Shown in pieces: positions 40,896 to 51,489 of a stretch of 64,000 nt of DNA. A model generated the notes under the pieces. The model was not told the DNA's origin and made no database searches. It saw only the letters and a program-made list of their open reading frames with translations. Every line of letters begins with the position of its first letter. Position 1 is the first letter of the stretch. A program made the position numbers and the translations under genes. The stretch spans positions 1,674,001 through 1,738,000 of the forward strand of contig MU004181.1 of assembly GCA_010093605.1 (NCBI GenBank), given 5' to 3'. This stretch comes from Lophium mytilinum. Taxonomy: Eukaryota; Ascomycota; Dothideomycetes; Mytilinidiales; Mytilinidiaceae.

Positions 40896-42927
40896 ATGAA
40901 AGGCTTTTTCCATAAAGCAAAAGACCAGGTTACCTCCTCGCTGCAAAAAGACTCAAAAGACCCAAAAGACCCAAAAAGTCCACCGCCTGTTCCAGCAACG
41001 AGGCCGTCTATCTTCGGAGATGGGACCCAGAAAGACCTAAAAAGTCCACCGCCTATTCCAGCAAAGAAGCCGTCTATCTTCCAAAGAGATGCCCCCAAAA
41101 TACCCCAGCGTCCCATCACTATCAACCCAGATACACCCCAAGAAGACGGGCCTTCTCGCATCTATAATGCACAAGCACTGGATGTCGCACGCTACCGATA
41201 CCACCATGGAACCAATCTGGGCTCCATCTATGTGCTCGAAAAGTGGTTGCATGGGTCCATGTTTCCCCCGAACGCTGCACCAGGTCAAACGAGCGAGCTT
41301 GAAGCGGTGAAGTTATGGGTTAGTCAGATAGGACTGGACGCAACGTGTACAAAGTTCTGGAAACACTGGGGCAGTGCTGTGTCTGATTCTGATATGAGGT
41401 GGCTCTCAAGATCAGCAAATTGTAATAGACTCGTCCCCATCTTCTCCTGTTCACATCCATCCGCCAGCTCACTAATACATTGTTTTAGGCACCACCTTGC
41501 GTATCCCAATTGGCTACTTTACTCTCGGTCCCTATTTCTGTCAAGGAACCCCCTTTGAACCCTACGCGGAGGTCTACCGCGGGGCATGGGAGGAGATCCG
41601 CAGCTTCATCCTCCGCCTCTGGGCCTTCCGCATCGGCGTCGTCCTAGACCTCCACGCCTTACCCGGCGGCGCCAACGGCGGCGAGCACAGCGGCACTAAT
41701 TCTGGCAAAGCGGACCTCTGGACCTCGAGCTCGAACCTCGCCCTCGGTCAACGCTGTGCCGAATTCCTTGCCCAGGAGGTCCAAAACGGTCTCAAGGGCG
41801 TTGCCGGCATCCAGCTCTGCAACGAAGCAAACTGGGACGCGCCTGGCATGTACGCCTGGTACGACAAGTGCATCGCCAGCATCAGTGCCATTGACCCCAG
41901 CATTCCCATTATCATCTCCGACGGTTGGAACCTCTCCAAGGCTCTCGATTACGTCGGAAAGAAGAACGTCGCGTACCCTGACCGACCGACTTGCCCGGTG
42001 ATCATAGACACGCACTACTACTGGGCCTTCTCCGACGCTGACAAGAAGAAATCACCTCAAGCTATCATCGCCGAAGCCAAGACGAAGATGAGCGAGCTAG
42101 ATGGCAAGGAAGGCAACGTCCTTGAACGTGGTGCTTTCCAGATCATTGTAGGCGAATACAGCTGCGTCATGACCGAAGACTCCTGGGCAAAAAGCGGCGG
42201 CGTGCCAAAGTCGGACCTCGTGAAGCAATTCGGCCAGGCACAGTCCCAGCGATACCAGGAGCGCTCTGGTGGCAGTTATTTCTGGACATACAAGATGGTA
42301 AGTCTTCACACTTCTCAACGCCCTTTATACATCTATATGAGCTGTCCCGCTGCCCCACAGGCGGTCTCGACCCCTTTCCAGACCCAACTTCAGCAAGCCA
42401 CTCTAGTTTTACCCACCCAGCAACATTCCCTCCCCATCTCAGACAGCATCAATCCATTTCCCCTCTCAACCCGCTGACAACCCTCCCAGGATTGGCTCCC
42501 CGGCGGCGAATGGGGCTTCATCGCCCAAACCAACTCCTCCGCCATCACCCCTCCCCCTAGCCTCCTCATGAAGGATCCAAAATCACGTGTCTCCAATGCC
42601 AATGCCCAGCGCGACAAGCTCATGGAGGCCTGCGTCACCGCTCACAGCGACTACTGGAACCGCACAGCCCCCGGCAAGCCCTTCGAGCACTGGCGCTTCG
42701 AGAAGGGCTGGAAAACCGGCTGGGACGACGCCGTGGCATTCCTGGGCCAGAACAGTGTGATGGGCTACTCGGGGGAAACGGCGCCAGGGGGCGACAAGAT
42801 TGGTAATTTGGAACTGTGGGTGCTGAAAAGAATCAGGGACAGCGGGATGAGGGGCCCGTTTGTGTGGGAGTTTGAGCAGGGGCTCCGGAAGGGGATTTCG
42901 GAGTTCTATCGCACTTGCGGGCTGTGA
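40896..42927 (+). CDS. GH5 glycoside hydrolase, exo-beta-1,3-glucanase type, no signal peptide
   Basis: Exons 40896-41421, 41489-42297 and 42490-42927 encode 590 aa; introns 67 nt (donor GTAATA, unusual) and 192 nt. The GH5 barrel shows RIPIGYFTLGP, VVLDLHALPGGANG, the acid/base Glu288 in LCNEANW, HYYWAFSD and the nucleophile Glu398 in VGEYSC. These features match fungal GH5 glucan-1,3-beta-glucosidase relatives. The N-terminus lacks a signal peptide: it starts MKGFFHKAKDQV and carries two copies of a Lys-Ser-Pro-Pro-Pro block (see findings), so the protein is probably intracellular or leaves by another route. The closing GMRGPFVWEFEQGLRKGISEFY is typical of this subgroup. Substrate is inferred only at the beta-glucan level. 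Confidence 0.9.
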
Positions 42928-43270
42928 ATGTCTCGCGGATGCTCACGACTGTAAGTCCGAGAGCCAGATGGGTAGATGGCGGTGGATTGAGGGAGTCTTT
43001 GATGGTGTTGCTGCACGGTCTGGGTGCAGTTTAGTTTGGCATGATTAGACTGGCACGTCTTATAGAATGGGGTATTGGGAGTACAATGCGGGAACCGCTG
43101 AATCAGACAACCAGCGTTATGGTTATGCGCACAAAGACATCAGCGTGAGGAGCCCGTGGAGGGTTATAATTTCGTGTGACCAATGTTTGCGTACTTTCAT
43201 GAGTTATCCTGGGGGGTATCATTAACAAATCCCGTCTCTTCTCATCTCCTGCAACTCTAGCTCCTCTCCT
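42928..43270. other. Short interval between convergent genes
   Basis: About 340 bp between the GH5 and myotubularin stop codons; the two 3' UTRs lie here. Nothing else is seen. Confidence 0.55.
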
Positions 43271-45712
43271 CTACTGCATCTCCACCTCCATCTCCTCCCT
43301 CGACGGCCTCGGACTCCTCCCCCGCTGCGGACTCGGCTGCGGGCTCGATCCCCCCGATCCAATCCCCAAACTCGCAAACGCCTGCGCCATCGACGCCGCA
43401 GGCTTCGGCTGGGCCGCAACCCCCGTCGCATACTCCGACGTCTCCACGCCCGTCACAATCGGATCCGCCAAGACCGGGGTAGTCGCGCCACTCCTGCTCG
43501 GCGTCGCCAGCCCATTCGGATTGTTCGAGGAATTCGAGACCATTGACGACGAGGGGGAGAGCGCGGCAGGGGCGCCAGGCGGCGGGCCAGCCTTGCCGTT
43601 CATCTCCTCGTCGAGGCGGCCAAACAGCTCCGGCCACCAGCGTATCTTTCTGCTGTCGGGGAAGATCATGCGCTCTTTGCCGCGAATGCTGTCGTCGACG
43701 GTAGGGTCGTATTTTGGGTTTGTGAACTCGGGGCGGCGTGAGAGGAAGTAGTCCCATACGCTTCGCGTGCGCTGCGCGGCTTTGTTCTCGACGCGCTCCT
43801 TTTCGTTGTCGAAGAGGAAGGTGCCGTATTGGCAGGAGTAAAGGTGGTAGAGGAGACGGCGCAGGAAGCGCTCGTTGTATTCGAAGCGGTCGGGGTGCTG
43901 GTAGAGGAGCTGGTAGGTGCAGTCTAGGAACTGGTGGAAGACAGGAGAGATTTCGGACGGTTTTGTAACGCGCTGTTCTTCGGCGGCGCCGGACATGGAG
44001 CCTATGGGCGCGGGAGTCGAGACGGAGGCGGGAGTCGAGTCGGATGCGTTCTGCATCTCCGCGTCTGTGGTATCTGCGAGTGATTCGCGGCTTTCGTCCT
44101 TGCGATTGAAGAAGCCTTTTGCAAGTCGAGTGGCATTTTCGATAGGATTACCACTGGGAGAGCTGGTCCCGTTGACGCTGCTCTTTCCAGCTATGCGCTC
44201 GTTCTCGATCTCGAACCACTTCTCGTGGCTCAGAAACCCAGATCGTTGTCGGAACATGTGGCCAAACGACATCCAGTCTTTCTCTACTAGGACAATGAAG
44301 CCGTCTATTGTGCGATAGTACGGATCAAGGCATATTTGACTTAGTGCGCTCAGCTGACTCGTTCGGTCCCAACCGTCAGAGCAGTGTATCAGCACGTGTG
44401 AGTGCATGATGCCGACTGTTCGTGCTATGAGAGCTGATCCTTCTAGCACATTGCCTATGTGCTTCAACCAACCCGTTGCTGCGAGCTGCTCTGCATTAGG
44501 TGGAAATGCAGAGACATCTGAGTGACTGAGTGTATCGACGATTTTTTGGAGGGACCTGCGCATGACGTGAATGTTGTCGATACCTAGGTAGGCCTTTTGG
44601 GCGCCTTTGTATCCATCCATGTTCTCCGATCCCTTGCCGACTAACTGCATCGCCATAGCGTTAATTGTTGGCCGAGCGTCGACGATCATGTTTCTCTGTT
44701 GTGCTCCGTATACTTTTGGATGAATTGTATCGGACTCGTCAGGGTCCGAAAGGTCTTCCGTCTCAGGATCAACTACGGAAGAGCTATCAGCACCAGAAGA
44801 AATGAAGTTATCCACGCTAGATTCTGGACTTGAGCTAGTTGTGCTTGATGTCGGGGCTGTTTGTGGTTTCCACCCACTGTTAGTCGCAAATATAGCAGCC
44901 ACCAACTTCTCATCTTGGACGTTCCTAGAACCTCTAATGCCAGGTGTCGGTTGAGCGCTCCGAGTGATGGAGCAATTGTTTATGGGATGCCGGTAAACGA
45001 GTGCTGGTATCCGGGCTCGAGACCTGTACTTTCCCGCGTAGTTGAGGACGTTATCTGAGATTCGAGTGGGAACGACGATTAAGGCAGGGTATGTAGGGGA
45101 GTACTAATTTAGTTCTTAGCGACCTTCTTTCCAAAGGGAGACACTTAAGTGCTTGTTTACCTGGTAGTCGACATTTATTTCAGATATCCGCCAGCCCTTT
45201 TCGGAGTCCTTTGCGCTGATGCCTAGTCGCTTCCACTCACGCCTAGCATCATAGATATTCCAGCCATCAATAGGCTTTTCTGCAGGCGGTGGCTTATACG
45301 AGAACGCTAGCAACTTATCCAATCTTCCGATCTTACAGGACGAAGAGCGTATCCTCTCGTACGCCTCACGTGCCTTGTTCTCTCCGAGGAAGTGGAAAGC
45401 GAAGAACTTGAAGTCGCGACACTGTATGCGAATCGAGGGTTGCTGGTGGGACTGTGGAGGGGTAGGGCGGTAGACACAGTAAGATACCATAGGGAAAGTG
45501 ATCCATAGTTCTTTTTCTCGGGGTGGTCTCGCGGACTCGGGGGAGTCGGGCGGAGGAGGAGGATGCCAACTGAAGACCATATGGTGGGGCTTCAGATTGA
45601 GGGTGCCATCGTGCCGCGCCCCTCTCGTCCATAGTGTGACATCCTCTATCTAGGCATATATCAGTATCGGAGGGCTCGAATAGGCAGCACTTATATGCGC
45701 TCTCACCCGCAT
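43271..45712 (-). CDS. ymr1: Myotubularin-type phosphoinositide 3-phosphatase
   Basis: Minus-strand exons 45707-45712, 45161-45649 and 43271-45103 give 775 aa; both introns are 57 nt. The N-terminal PH-GRAM part begins RIEDVTLWTRGARHDGTLNL. The phosphatase domain has the signature CSDGWDRTSQ (Cys406 to Arg412), the Cys-X5-Arg loop, preceded by LIARTVGIMHSHVLIH. The tail is Ser/Pro/Gly rich. Yeast Ymr1 removes the 3-phosphate from PI3P on endosomes and vacuoles. The first coding exon would be only ATG CGG; I chose it since the reading MRIEDVTL fits family starts, but the frame is open upstream to an ATG at 45937, so the N-terminus is uncertain. A low-complexity insert (about residues 245-290) lies inside the catalytic domain. 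Confidence 0.88.
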
Positions 45713-46081
45713 CTTGTCTCGAGGTGCACTGCGGAAGAAGATGATGTACGGACGGCAAACTAGCGGTTGAAGAGAGAACGAGCTGTGACAGCAACAATGT
45801 TGGAGAAAGAATGGTTCGCAGCGACGTCTATGAGACTGTGTGTAGTAACAAGGTGAATGTCGGAGCTGGTGTTGACGTGTGATAGAGGCAAGCGTGGGTA
45901 GGTGACCGCATCCTTGCTGGCAGGCAGTGGGGTTCAAGAAGCACGAGCCAGCTGAAACTTATTTATACCCTTGAGTCGACCCTTCTACACAGCCTCCAGA
46001 AGCTCCCATGATGGTCTACACGAACCCTCCACGGCCTTTGCCTTTGCCTTGAATCGTAGAGACTCAAGGTGAACAATTTGT
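45713..46081. other. Divergent promoter of myotubularin and efm4 genes
   Basis: About 370 bp between the two divergent starts. Part may belong to the myotubularin coding exon if its start is at 45937. No known motif seen. Confidence 0.5.
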
Positions 46082-46825
46082 ATGATCAAAGAACCAACCA
46101 CAATGGCACCCCTCCCAACCGACCACCTTTCTCCCAGCGAACTGGGTACCAAGGACTACTGGGATAGCGCCTACAGTCTCGAACTGCAGAATCATGCCGC
46201 ACACCCCGACGATGAGGGCACCATTTGGTTCTCCGACGCCTCTGCAGAAGAGCGCGTACTCGCGCATCTGGAGACGCTGTCCGATGAAGGCATGCTCAGC
46301 AAGACCAGCACAACATTCCTAGATCTAGGCACAGGGAACGGCCATCTTCTTTTTGCACTTAGGGAAGATGAATGGGAGGGTAGTATGCTTGGGGTTGACT
46401 ACAGTGCTGCGAGTGTTGAGCTGGCACAACGAATAGGGGCAGGGAGAAAAGAGGAGGGCCAGGTCGAAGTGAGGTTTGAGGAATGGGACATCTTGAACGA
46501 GCAGGCTGGAGAGTGGCTGGGCGAGGGCTGGGACGTAGCATTGGACAAAGGCACATTCGATGCAATCAGTCTCAGCGGTCAAGTCGACGAGCAAGGGAGG
46601 AGGATATGCGAAGGCTATCGAGCTCGTGTCGAGCCACTCATAAAGATAGGAGGACGACTAATCATAACCAGCTGTAACTGGACTAGCGACGAACTAAGAG
46701 CATGGTTTGAGGTCGAAGGAGGACTGCTGGAGTACGAGGCCAGCGTCAAGTACCCCAGCTTCACATTTGGAGGCAAGACTGGACAGCAGGTTTGCACACT
46801 CAGCTTCATGAGGAAGAGCGGATAG
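46082..46825 (+). CDS. efm4: Protein-lysine methyltransferase Efm4
   Basis: Single exon, 247 aa from ATG 46082; a second in-frame ATG at 46103 (MAPLPTDHLSPSELG) may be the used start. The LSPSELGTKDYWDSAYSLEL and DEGTIWFSD opening is the Efm4 signature. The SAM-binding motif I is FLDLGTGNGHLLFAL, with ALDKGTFDAISL as the post-motif strand. Yeast Efm4 (See1) methylates lysine 316 of elongation factor eEF1A, in the cytosol. The length agrees with the family. It faces the efm7 gene tail to tail with 7 bp between stop codons. Confidence 0.92.
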   Translation: MIKEPTTMAPLPTDHLSPSELGTKDYWDSAYSLELQNHAAHPDDEGTIWFSDASAEERVLAHLETLSDEGMLSKTSTTFLDLGTGNGHLLFALREDEWEGSMLGVDYSAASVELAQRIGAGRKEEGQVEVRFEEWDILNEQAGEWLGEGWDVALDKGTFDAISLSGQVDEQGRRICEGYRARVEPLIKIGGRLIITSCNWTSDELRAWFEVEGGLLEYEASVKYPSFTFGGKTGQQVCTLSFMRKSG

Positions 46826-46832
46826 ACCCGTC

Positions 46833-47930
46833 TCACTGCTGTCGACGCCTCAGCCGACACACGACAAGCCACTTCTTCCGCTCTCCCATGTTCTCCAGAC
46901 CTCCGTCACGCTCGGGGCGCCACTCCCTACGCACACCATTTGCATCCATCTCGTATATCTCCTCAATCTCCAAGCCTTCCTCTCCCACAACCTCTTCGAA
47001 GAACGGAGCTAGCTTAGCCCGTCCAGTGTGAAATCCTGCAATCACGAAGACACGGGCGTCTGGAGAAGGCGAGAGAAAATGCAGCATCGAGCGAGCGAGG
47101 CTTTGATGTTCCCACGGCATCCAGAGACAATCGGCAGCTAGTATGCGAGTAAAGCATCCAGCCTTCTCTGTCGAAAACGGGGAATCGAGATCTCCCCACT
47201 CGTGGCCCCTGACAGAGAGGTGCGAGCGTAGATTGCATGGAACATTGCTCTCAACGTTCTTGGTAATATTTGCCAACAGTTCCGGCGCTGGATAGTCTGA
47301 GACGACCACCTATAGATCTAGATCAGTGACTTTGTTGAACAATACCACAAACTCTTAAAAATTAGCCTACCTCCTCAGCCCCGGCCAAAGCACTGATGAT
47401 CCCACCGAGTCCTACGCCTAGACGCTGAAAATATCAGCACCATACACCTTGCGCCCTCACCCCCCTAGGGCATCGAACCAACCTGCCCCAAGTTCAAGAA
47501 CTGTCTCTCCCTTTACCCCCCACAGCCTCTCCTCCTCGTTACTAACCCACCACCTCTCCGCGCCCCACCCATCAGGAGTCTCCTCCACTTCCTCTGCCTC
47601 CTCCTTATTTCCCTCCATCCGCACCCCAATACCTCTCCCATCCCCCTCATTTTCGCCCTTCCTTCCCGCAACCAGCTCTCCCATCAACACCCCCGCATTC
47701 CAAAGATAGTGTGCAAACTTCCTCCGCTCTTCCTCCCCACTCGGCTCGGCCACAGTTAGCTCCAGCTCCCCGAACCTCTTGTTCTTGTAAAGAATGACAG
47801 TGTCCGGGTCATCGCCATGCATGTTCTGACAGTCATCGGGGAAGAGCGTGCCCAGGGCGCTAGAAAGGAAGTCTTCGGGCCCAGGGACCGCGGTGGGCGG
47901 AGGGCGGAGGCGGATGAGGGAGGGAAGCAT
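46833..47930 (-). CDS. efm7: Efm7 (Nnt1-type) protein N-terminal/lysine methyltransferase
   Basis: Minus-strand exons 47483-47930, 47371-47417 and 46833-47309 encode 323 aa; introns 65 and 61 nt. Joining gives the SAM motif VLELGAGVGLGGIISALAGA, then VVVSDYPAPELLANI and VRGHEWGD, which mark the Nnt1/Efm7 family. The middle exon is only 47 nt. Yeast Efm7 methylates the N-terminal glycine and lysine 3 of eEF1A; the old name Nnt1 reflects a suggested nicotinamide activity. FAHYLWNAGVLM is the usual substrate-side helix. An acidic Glu-rich insert (about residues 95-120) is peculiar to this copy. Its neighbour efm4 modifies the same protein. Confidence 0.91.
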
Positions 47931-48258
47931 GGGGTATGGATGGGAGCGGATGGGCTAATTCAGAGGATGGGATGGGAGGTTGGTATGTGCAGAACTTTTT
48001 GGTTTGTTGTGGGATGGGATGGGATGTTTATGTGTGACGCGATGGAGCACGTGCCCCTCTGCGGGGTCAATGATTTCGTGTTTGGTTCTCTTTCTACGTA
48101 GTTACACGAACGTGAACATGGGACTTATGGCCTGAGGGTCGAGAGGAGTAACTATGAGAGGGTGTTTCTCAACTACCATGTCACGTGCATTGATCACGAC
48201 CAAAGACGGCGCTACGTGGAGAGCTTCAAGAGACGCGTCCGAAGACTCAACATTGTAT
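47931..48258. other. Short intergenic region
   Basis: About 330 bp holding the efm7 promoter and the kinase 3' end. A GATGGGATGGGATGGGAT run lies at about 48007-48028. Confidence 0.5.
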
Positions 48259-51200
48259 CTACACATCCCGTGTCCTGGAGCTAGATTTCCTGCCTATTCC
48301 AATCTCCGTCTCCACGAGCTCCAATCCCGAAAGGCTGGGATACCGTTTACTGAAATTGGCTTCCCAGTCATCTCCTTGAGGCGCTCCAGCGTCAGCCGGA
48401 CTGGGCAACGGTTTTCCAGTGAGAGCAGCCGGTTTTACTGGTGATGAGAGCGGTGCTTCATATTGGCCTCCCGTGCGTAAGGCCTTCGGCTTGGGCGGGG
48501 CGTTGGGCCGACTACCCGTTCTCAGCGCTGCAGAGGGCGCCGAAGACGACGATGGAATGAAAGAGGACGGGAGCGGTCCAGAGTCCTGGATTGGCATTGG
48601 TCTTGCTTTCGTATACGATGTATCGCTGGGCGGGATCCCAGTGGGCTTCCCAATCGGCTTTCGTAATATTAGAGGAGCTTTGGGTTTGGGGTCCTCTGAA
48701 GGCCTCGCCGGCAAGGCCTTCCCCGACTCAGTAAATCGCCCATACCCTTCGGCGGTTCGAGATGGCTGCACCTTGCTATCATCTAGCAGGGTCTTGACAC
48801 GATTCTGGATAGTTGAGGCACGCGTAAGGCCGCCCTTGCCTTTGCCACTGTCCCCTTGTTCAGCTAAACGCTGGCGATATTCGGCTGCGGCCTGCGCAAC
48901 GCGCTTCTCTTCTTGCGAAAGCCGTCTTCTTTCCAGCTCTCGTCGGACCTCGGGCGGAAGATCCTGCGTCTCATCTATGGCGTGTTCGTCGTCGCTGGTC
49001 CCTCCTGTAGCTTCAGAACCAGCAATAGGGGTTAAAGCATTGCCGTTGCGATCAATCAGTTGGTCGGTTGGGGTCCGAGGTTCTTGCGGTGCTGTATTAC
49101 TCTCAAATCGGCGGAAAGCATCTCCGAATCTACCAGCCAAAATGTTCTTCGTATTCGACAGAGATATCGACGGTAGGCTGGACCGCTTGCTGTGTTTGCT
49201 GTGACTACTACTACGCCGATGATCTTTCTTTTTCATGGAATCGTCACCTTCTATAGCACGCAAGAAATCTACGTTCGAAGTGATGTTCTTGTCTTCCATT
49301 TCTGAGTCCGACTCAGGGGCTGAGATTTTTACTATGTCCCCCTGTCCGCTTCCTCGACCTCGAAATTGTTCTCGGTCTCGTAGATAATCGAGATTAGACT
49401 CGACGTGAACGCTGGTGGGCCGTGGGCGCGCATTTGCTGACTTGGATCGACCAAGCGGATCGCCAATATCCTGGGCAGAGGGCCGTTGACCTTCCAGTGA
49501 AGGTCGAGAAGAAGCTGGCGATTTGGGTATTGTCAGACCGCTAGTTTGGGATCTCGATCGATTGACATCAAGCAATGAAGGGCGCGGAGGGAGCGCATAT
49601 TCAGGTCGAAGACTGGGCGCACTTGACCTTGCGCTGTCCATCGTTCGCGGCTGGCTCATAGTTCGATGGTGGTGGTCACTGGACAAATCTGTCGGAGGGA
49701 ATCGGTATATGGGACGTTTGTTCGCCTCTGGATATTGCTGGGGTGCTGGCGACGGTGCTGGAGACGTCATTGTACCCGTTGAAACCATACCAGGCCGCTG
49801 TGGTTCTGGTTGGTGTATGGTAGTAGTTGGTATTGGACGTGCAATCGGCTTTTGAGGGGCGGTTGGCTGGGGCTTCTTGACAGAAGCTGTCCGTGATACT
49901 GTTGAGGATATTGTCGACGAGGGTTTGATGTTCGGCGCAGAGTCTACCTTTGTGATTGGCGGCAAGGCGAAGGCGTCATCGGCCAAAGCTTCGGTCACTC
50001 GTTTGTTTAATGTCTCCTCCTTGGGGTCAACTGGAGAAGATGGGTTAAATTGAAATTTGGTCCCACGGTCATGCAGAATCGAGAATTCATCCAGCGAGGG
50101 AAAGCGTGCAGCAAGTTCATCAGCGGCTGCGCTCCTTACTTGAACTGACTGCGAGTCTAGGGCAGCAAACGGGTCACCGCCTCCCCTCAGAGGCGACGGG
50201 CTTGGCTTCGCGGAGGCATGGTGTTGGGTTGGACCCGTAGGGCGGCCTCGTCTCATAGGAGTGATATCTGGTATGGATTGTACTGTTTGTACTGGGAGCG
50301 CTTTTTGTATTCCAATCACAGGTGGGGATGAAGCGTCGAGTTCTGGGGATGGAAGTCTCTCATTCCGACGAGATTCTGATTGAGATCGATTCGCGTAGAT
50401 CTGATTCTGTTAGCTCAGTTGGTAGATGATGCTAAGGATGCGTACATCTTTAATCGGTAGTTCGGTATTCCGCATAGAGCAGACTTCTCGCAAGACTTGG
50501 TAAATGTTTGGCCGTAATTGAGGGCTCTCCCGTAGCATGGACGCTACATAAACCATAAGCATTCGTAGGAAGCGACTGTAATGCAGGTTCTTACCGATGA
50601 GTTTCTTAGTGCGATCTGAAAATGCTGGGTATGAAGGGAATTTGAAACTGGCATTCAAAATGGCCATCTGTCCCACTTCCTCAAAGGGCGTTGTATAGTA
50701 GCAGAGTTTGTACAGCAGCACACCTAACGCCCATATATCGCTTTTCTCGTCGATGGGCTGTTTACGGTAGACATCAATCATTTCCGGACTCCGGTATTGC
50801 AAGGTAGTATGCTTTTGAACATCGTCCTCAATTAATCTGCCTTCAGCAGCGGTTGTGGCAGCGGGGCGCGGAGGAGCTGTGGACCCAAAATCGCAGAGCT
50901 TGTATATCCTAGATGATCCAGAAGATGTGATGAGAACGTTCTCAACTTTCAGATCCCGATGTAGAAGTGGAGGCTTCAGGTAGTGCATTGTAGCAACGCC
51001 TTCGGATACATCCGAGAATATTTTGAGAATTTCCGGCTCCGTGAGACGATGCTGAAGCCGGGTGTTCATGAAATCGATCAAACCCCCTCCGCTGCAGAAT
51101 TCCATGAGCAGGAAGACCTCGTAGCCCCCGCCCTTCAGCTGGGAGGCATGTGAATCCATGTACGTCACGATATGCTTGTGGCCCTTCAATTTCTTCATGG

Positions 51201-51489
51201 TTTCCACCTCTGTTCTCATGTTTGCCAGAGAGTCTTTATCCGGAACTGCAACTCGTTTCAAGACCGCAACCTCGGTCTTGTCCACCGATTTGGGAACGCG
51301 CACCAGGTAGACATGGGCAAAGCCGCCCTCGGAAAGGTATTTCTCGATGACGACTCGGTGGTTTCCCACCTGGACTTTCGTGCCCGGTTGAAAAGTGCCT
51401 GGGGGTGCATTCGAGGCGGCCGCGGGAGCATGGTAGGCAGCGGGTCGGTGGGATGCAGCGGCAGAGCTGCTGAAGGGAGCGGAGGACAT
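48259..51489 (-). CDS. Ark1/Prk1-family (AAK1/NAK) serine/threonine kinase
   Basis: Minus-strand exons 50595-51489, 50446-50543 and 48259-50406 give 1046 aa; introns are 51 and 39 nt. The kinase domain (~residues 45-320) has LSEGGFAHVYLV, the NAK-family form of the glycine loop, catalytic Lys78, HRDLKVEN (Asp179), DFG at 200-202 and TLQYRSPEMIDVY. The long tail is disordered and rich in Ser/Pro with many basic and Pro-rich stretches (VKPAALTGKPLPSP, RPNAPPKPKAL) that may bind SH3 domains, as in yeast Prk1/Ark1. These kinases phosphorylate endocytic coat proteins and control actin patch turnover. The 51 nt intron has no stop and a length divisible by three, so keeping it would add 17 residues in frame. 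Confidence 0.93.

Noticed and set aside
48419-49204. 261-codon plus-strand frame opposite the kinase tail
   Set aside because: Mirror of a Ser/Pro-rich coding region; no independent coding evidence.
50404-50430. tRNA A-box-like TTAGCTCAGTTGGTAGA
   Set aside because: It covers a 39 nt kinase intron and the next exon edge; no B box at proper distance and no cloverleaf; chance match.
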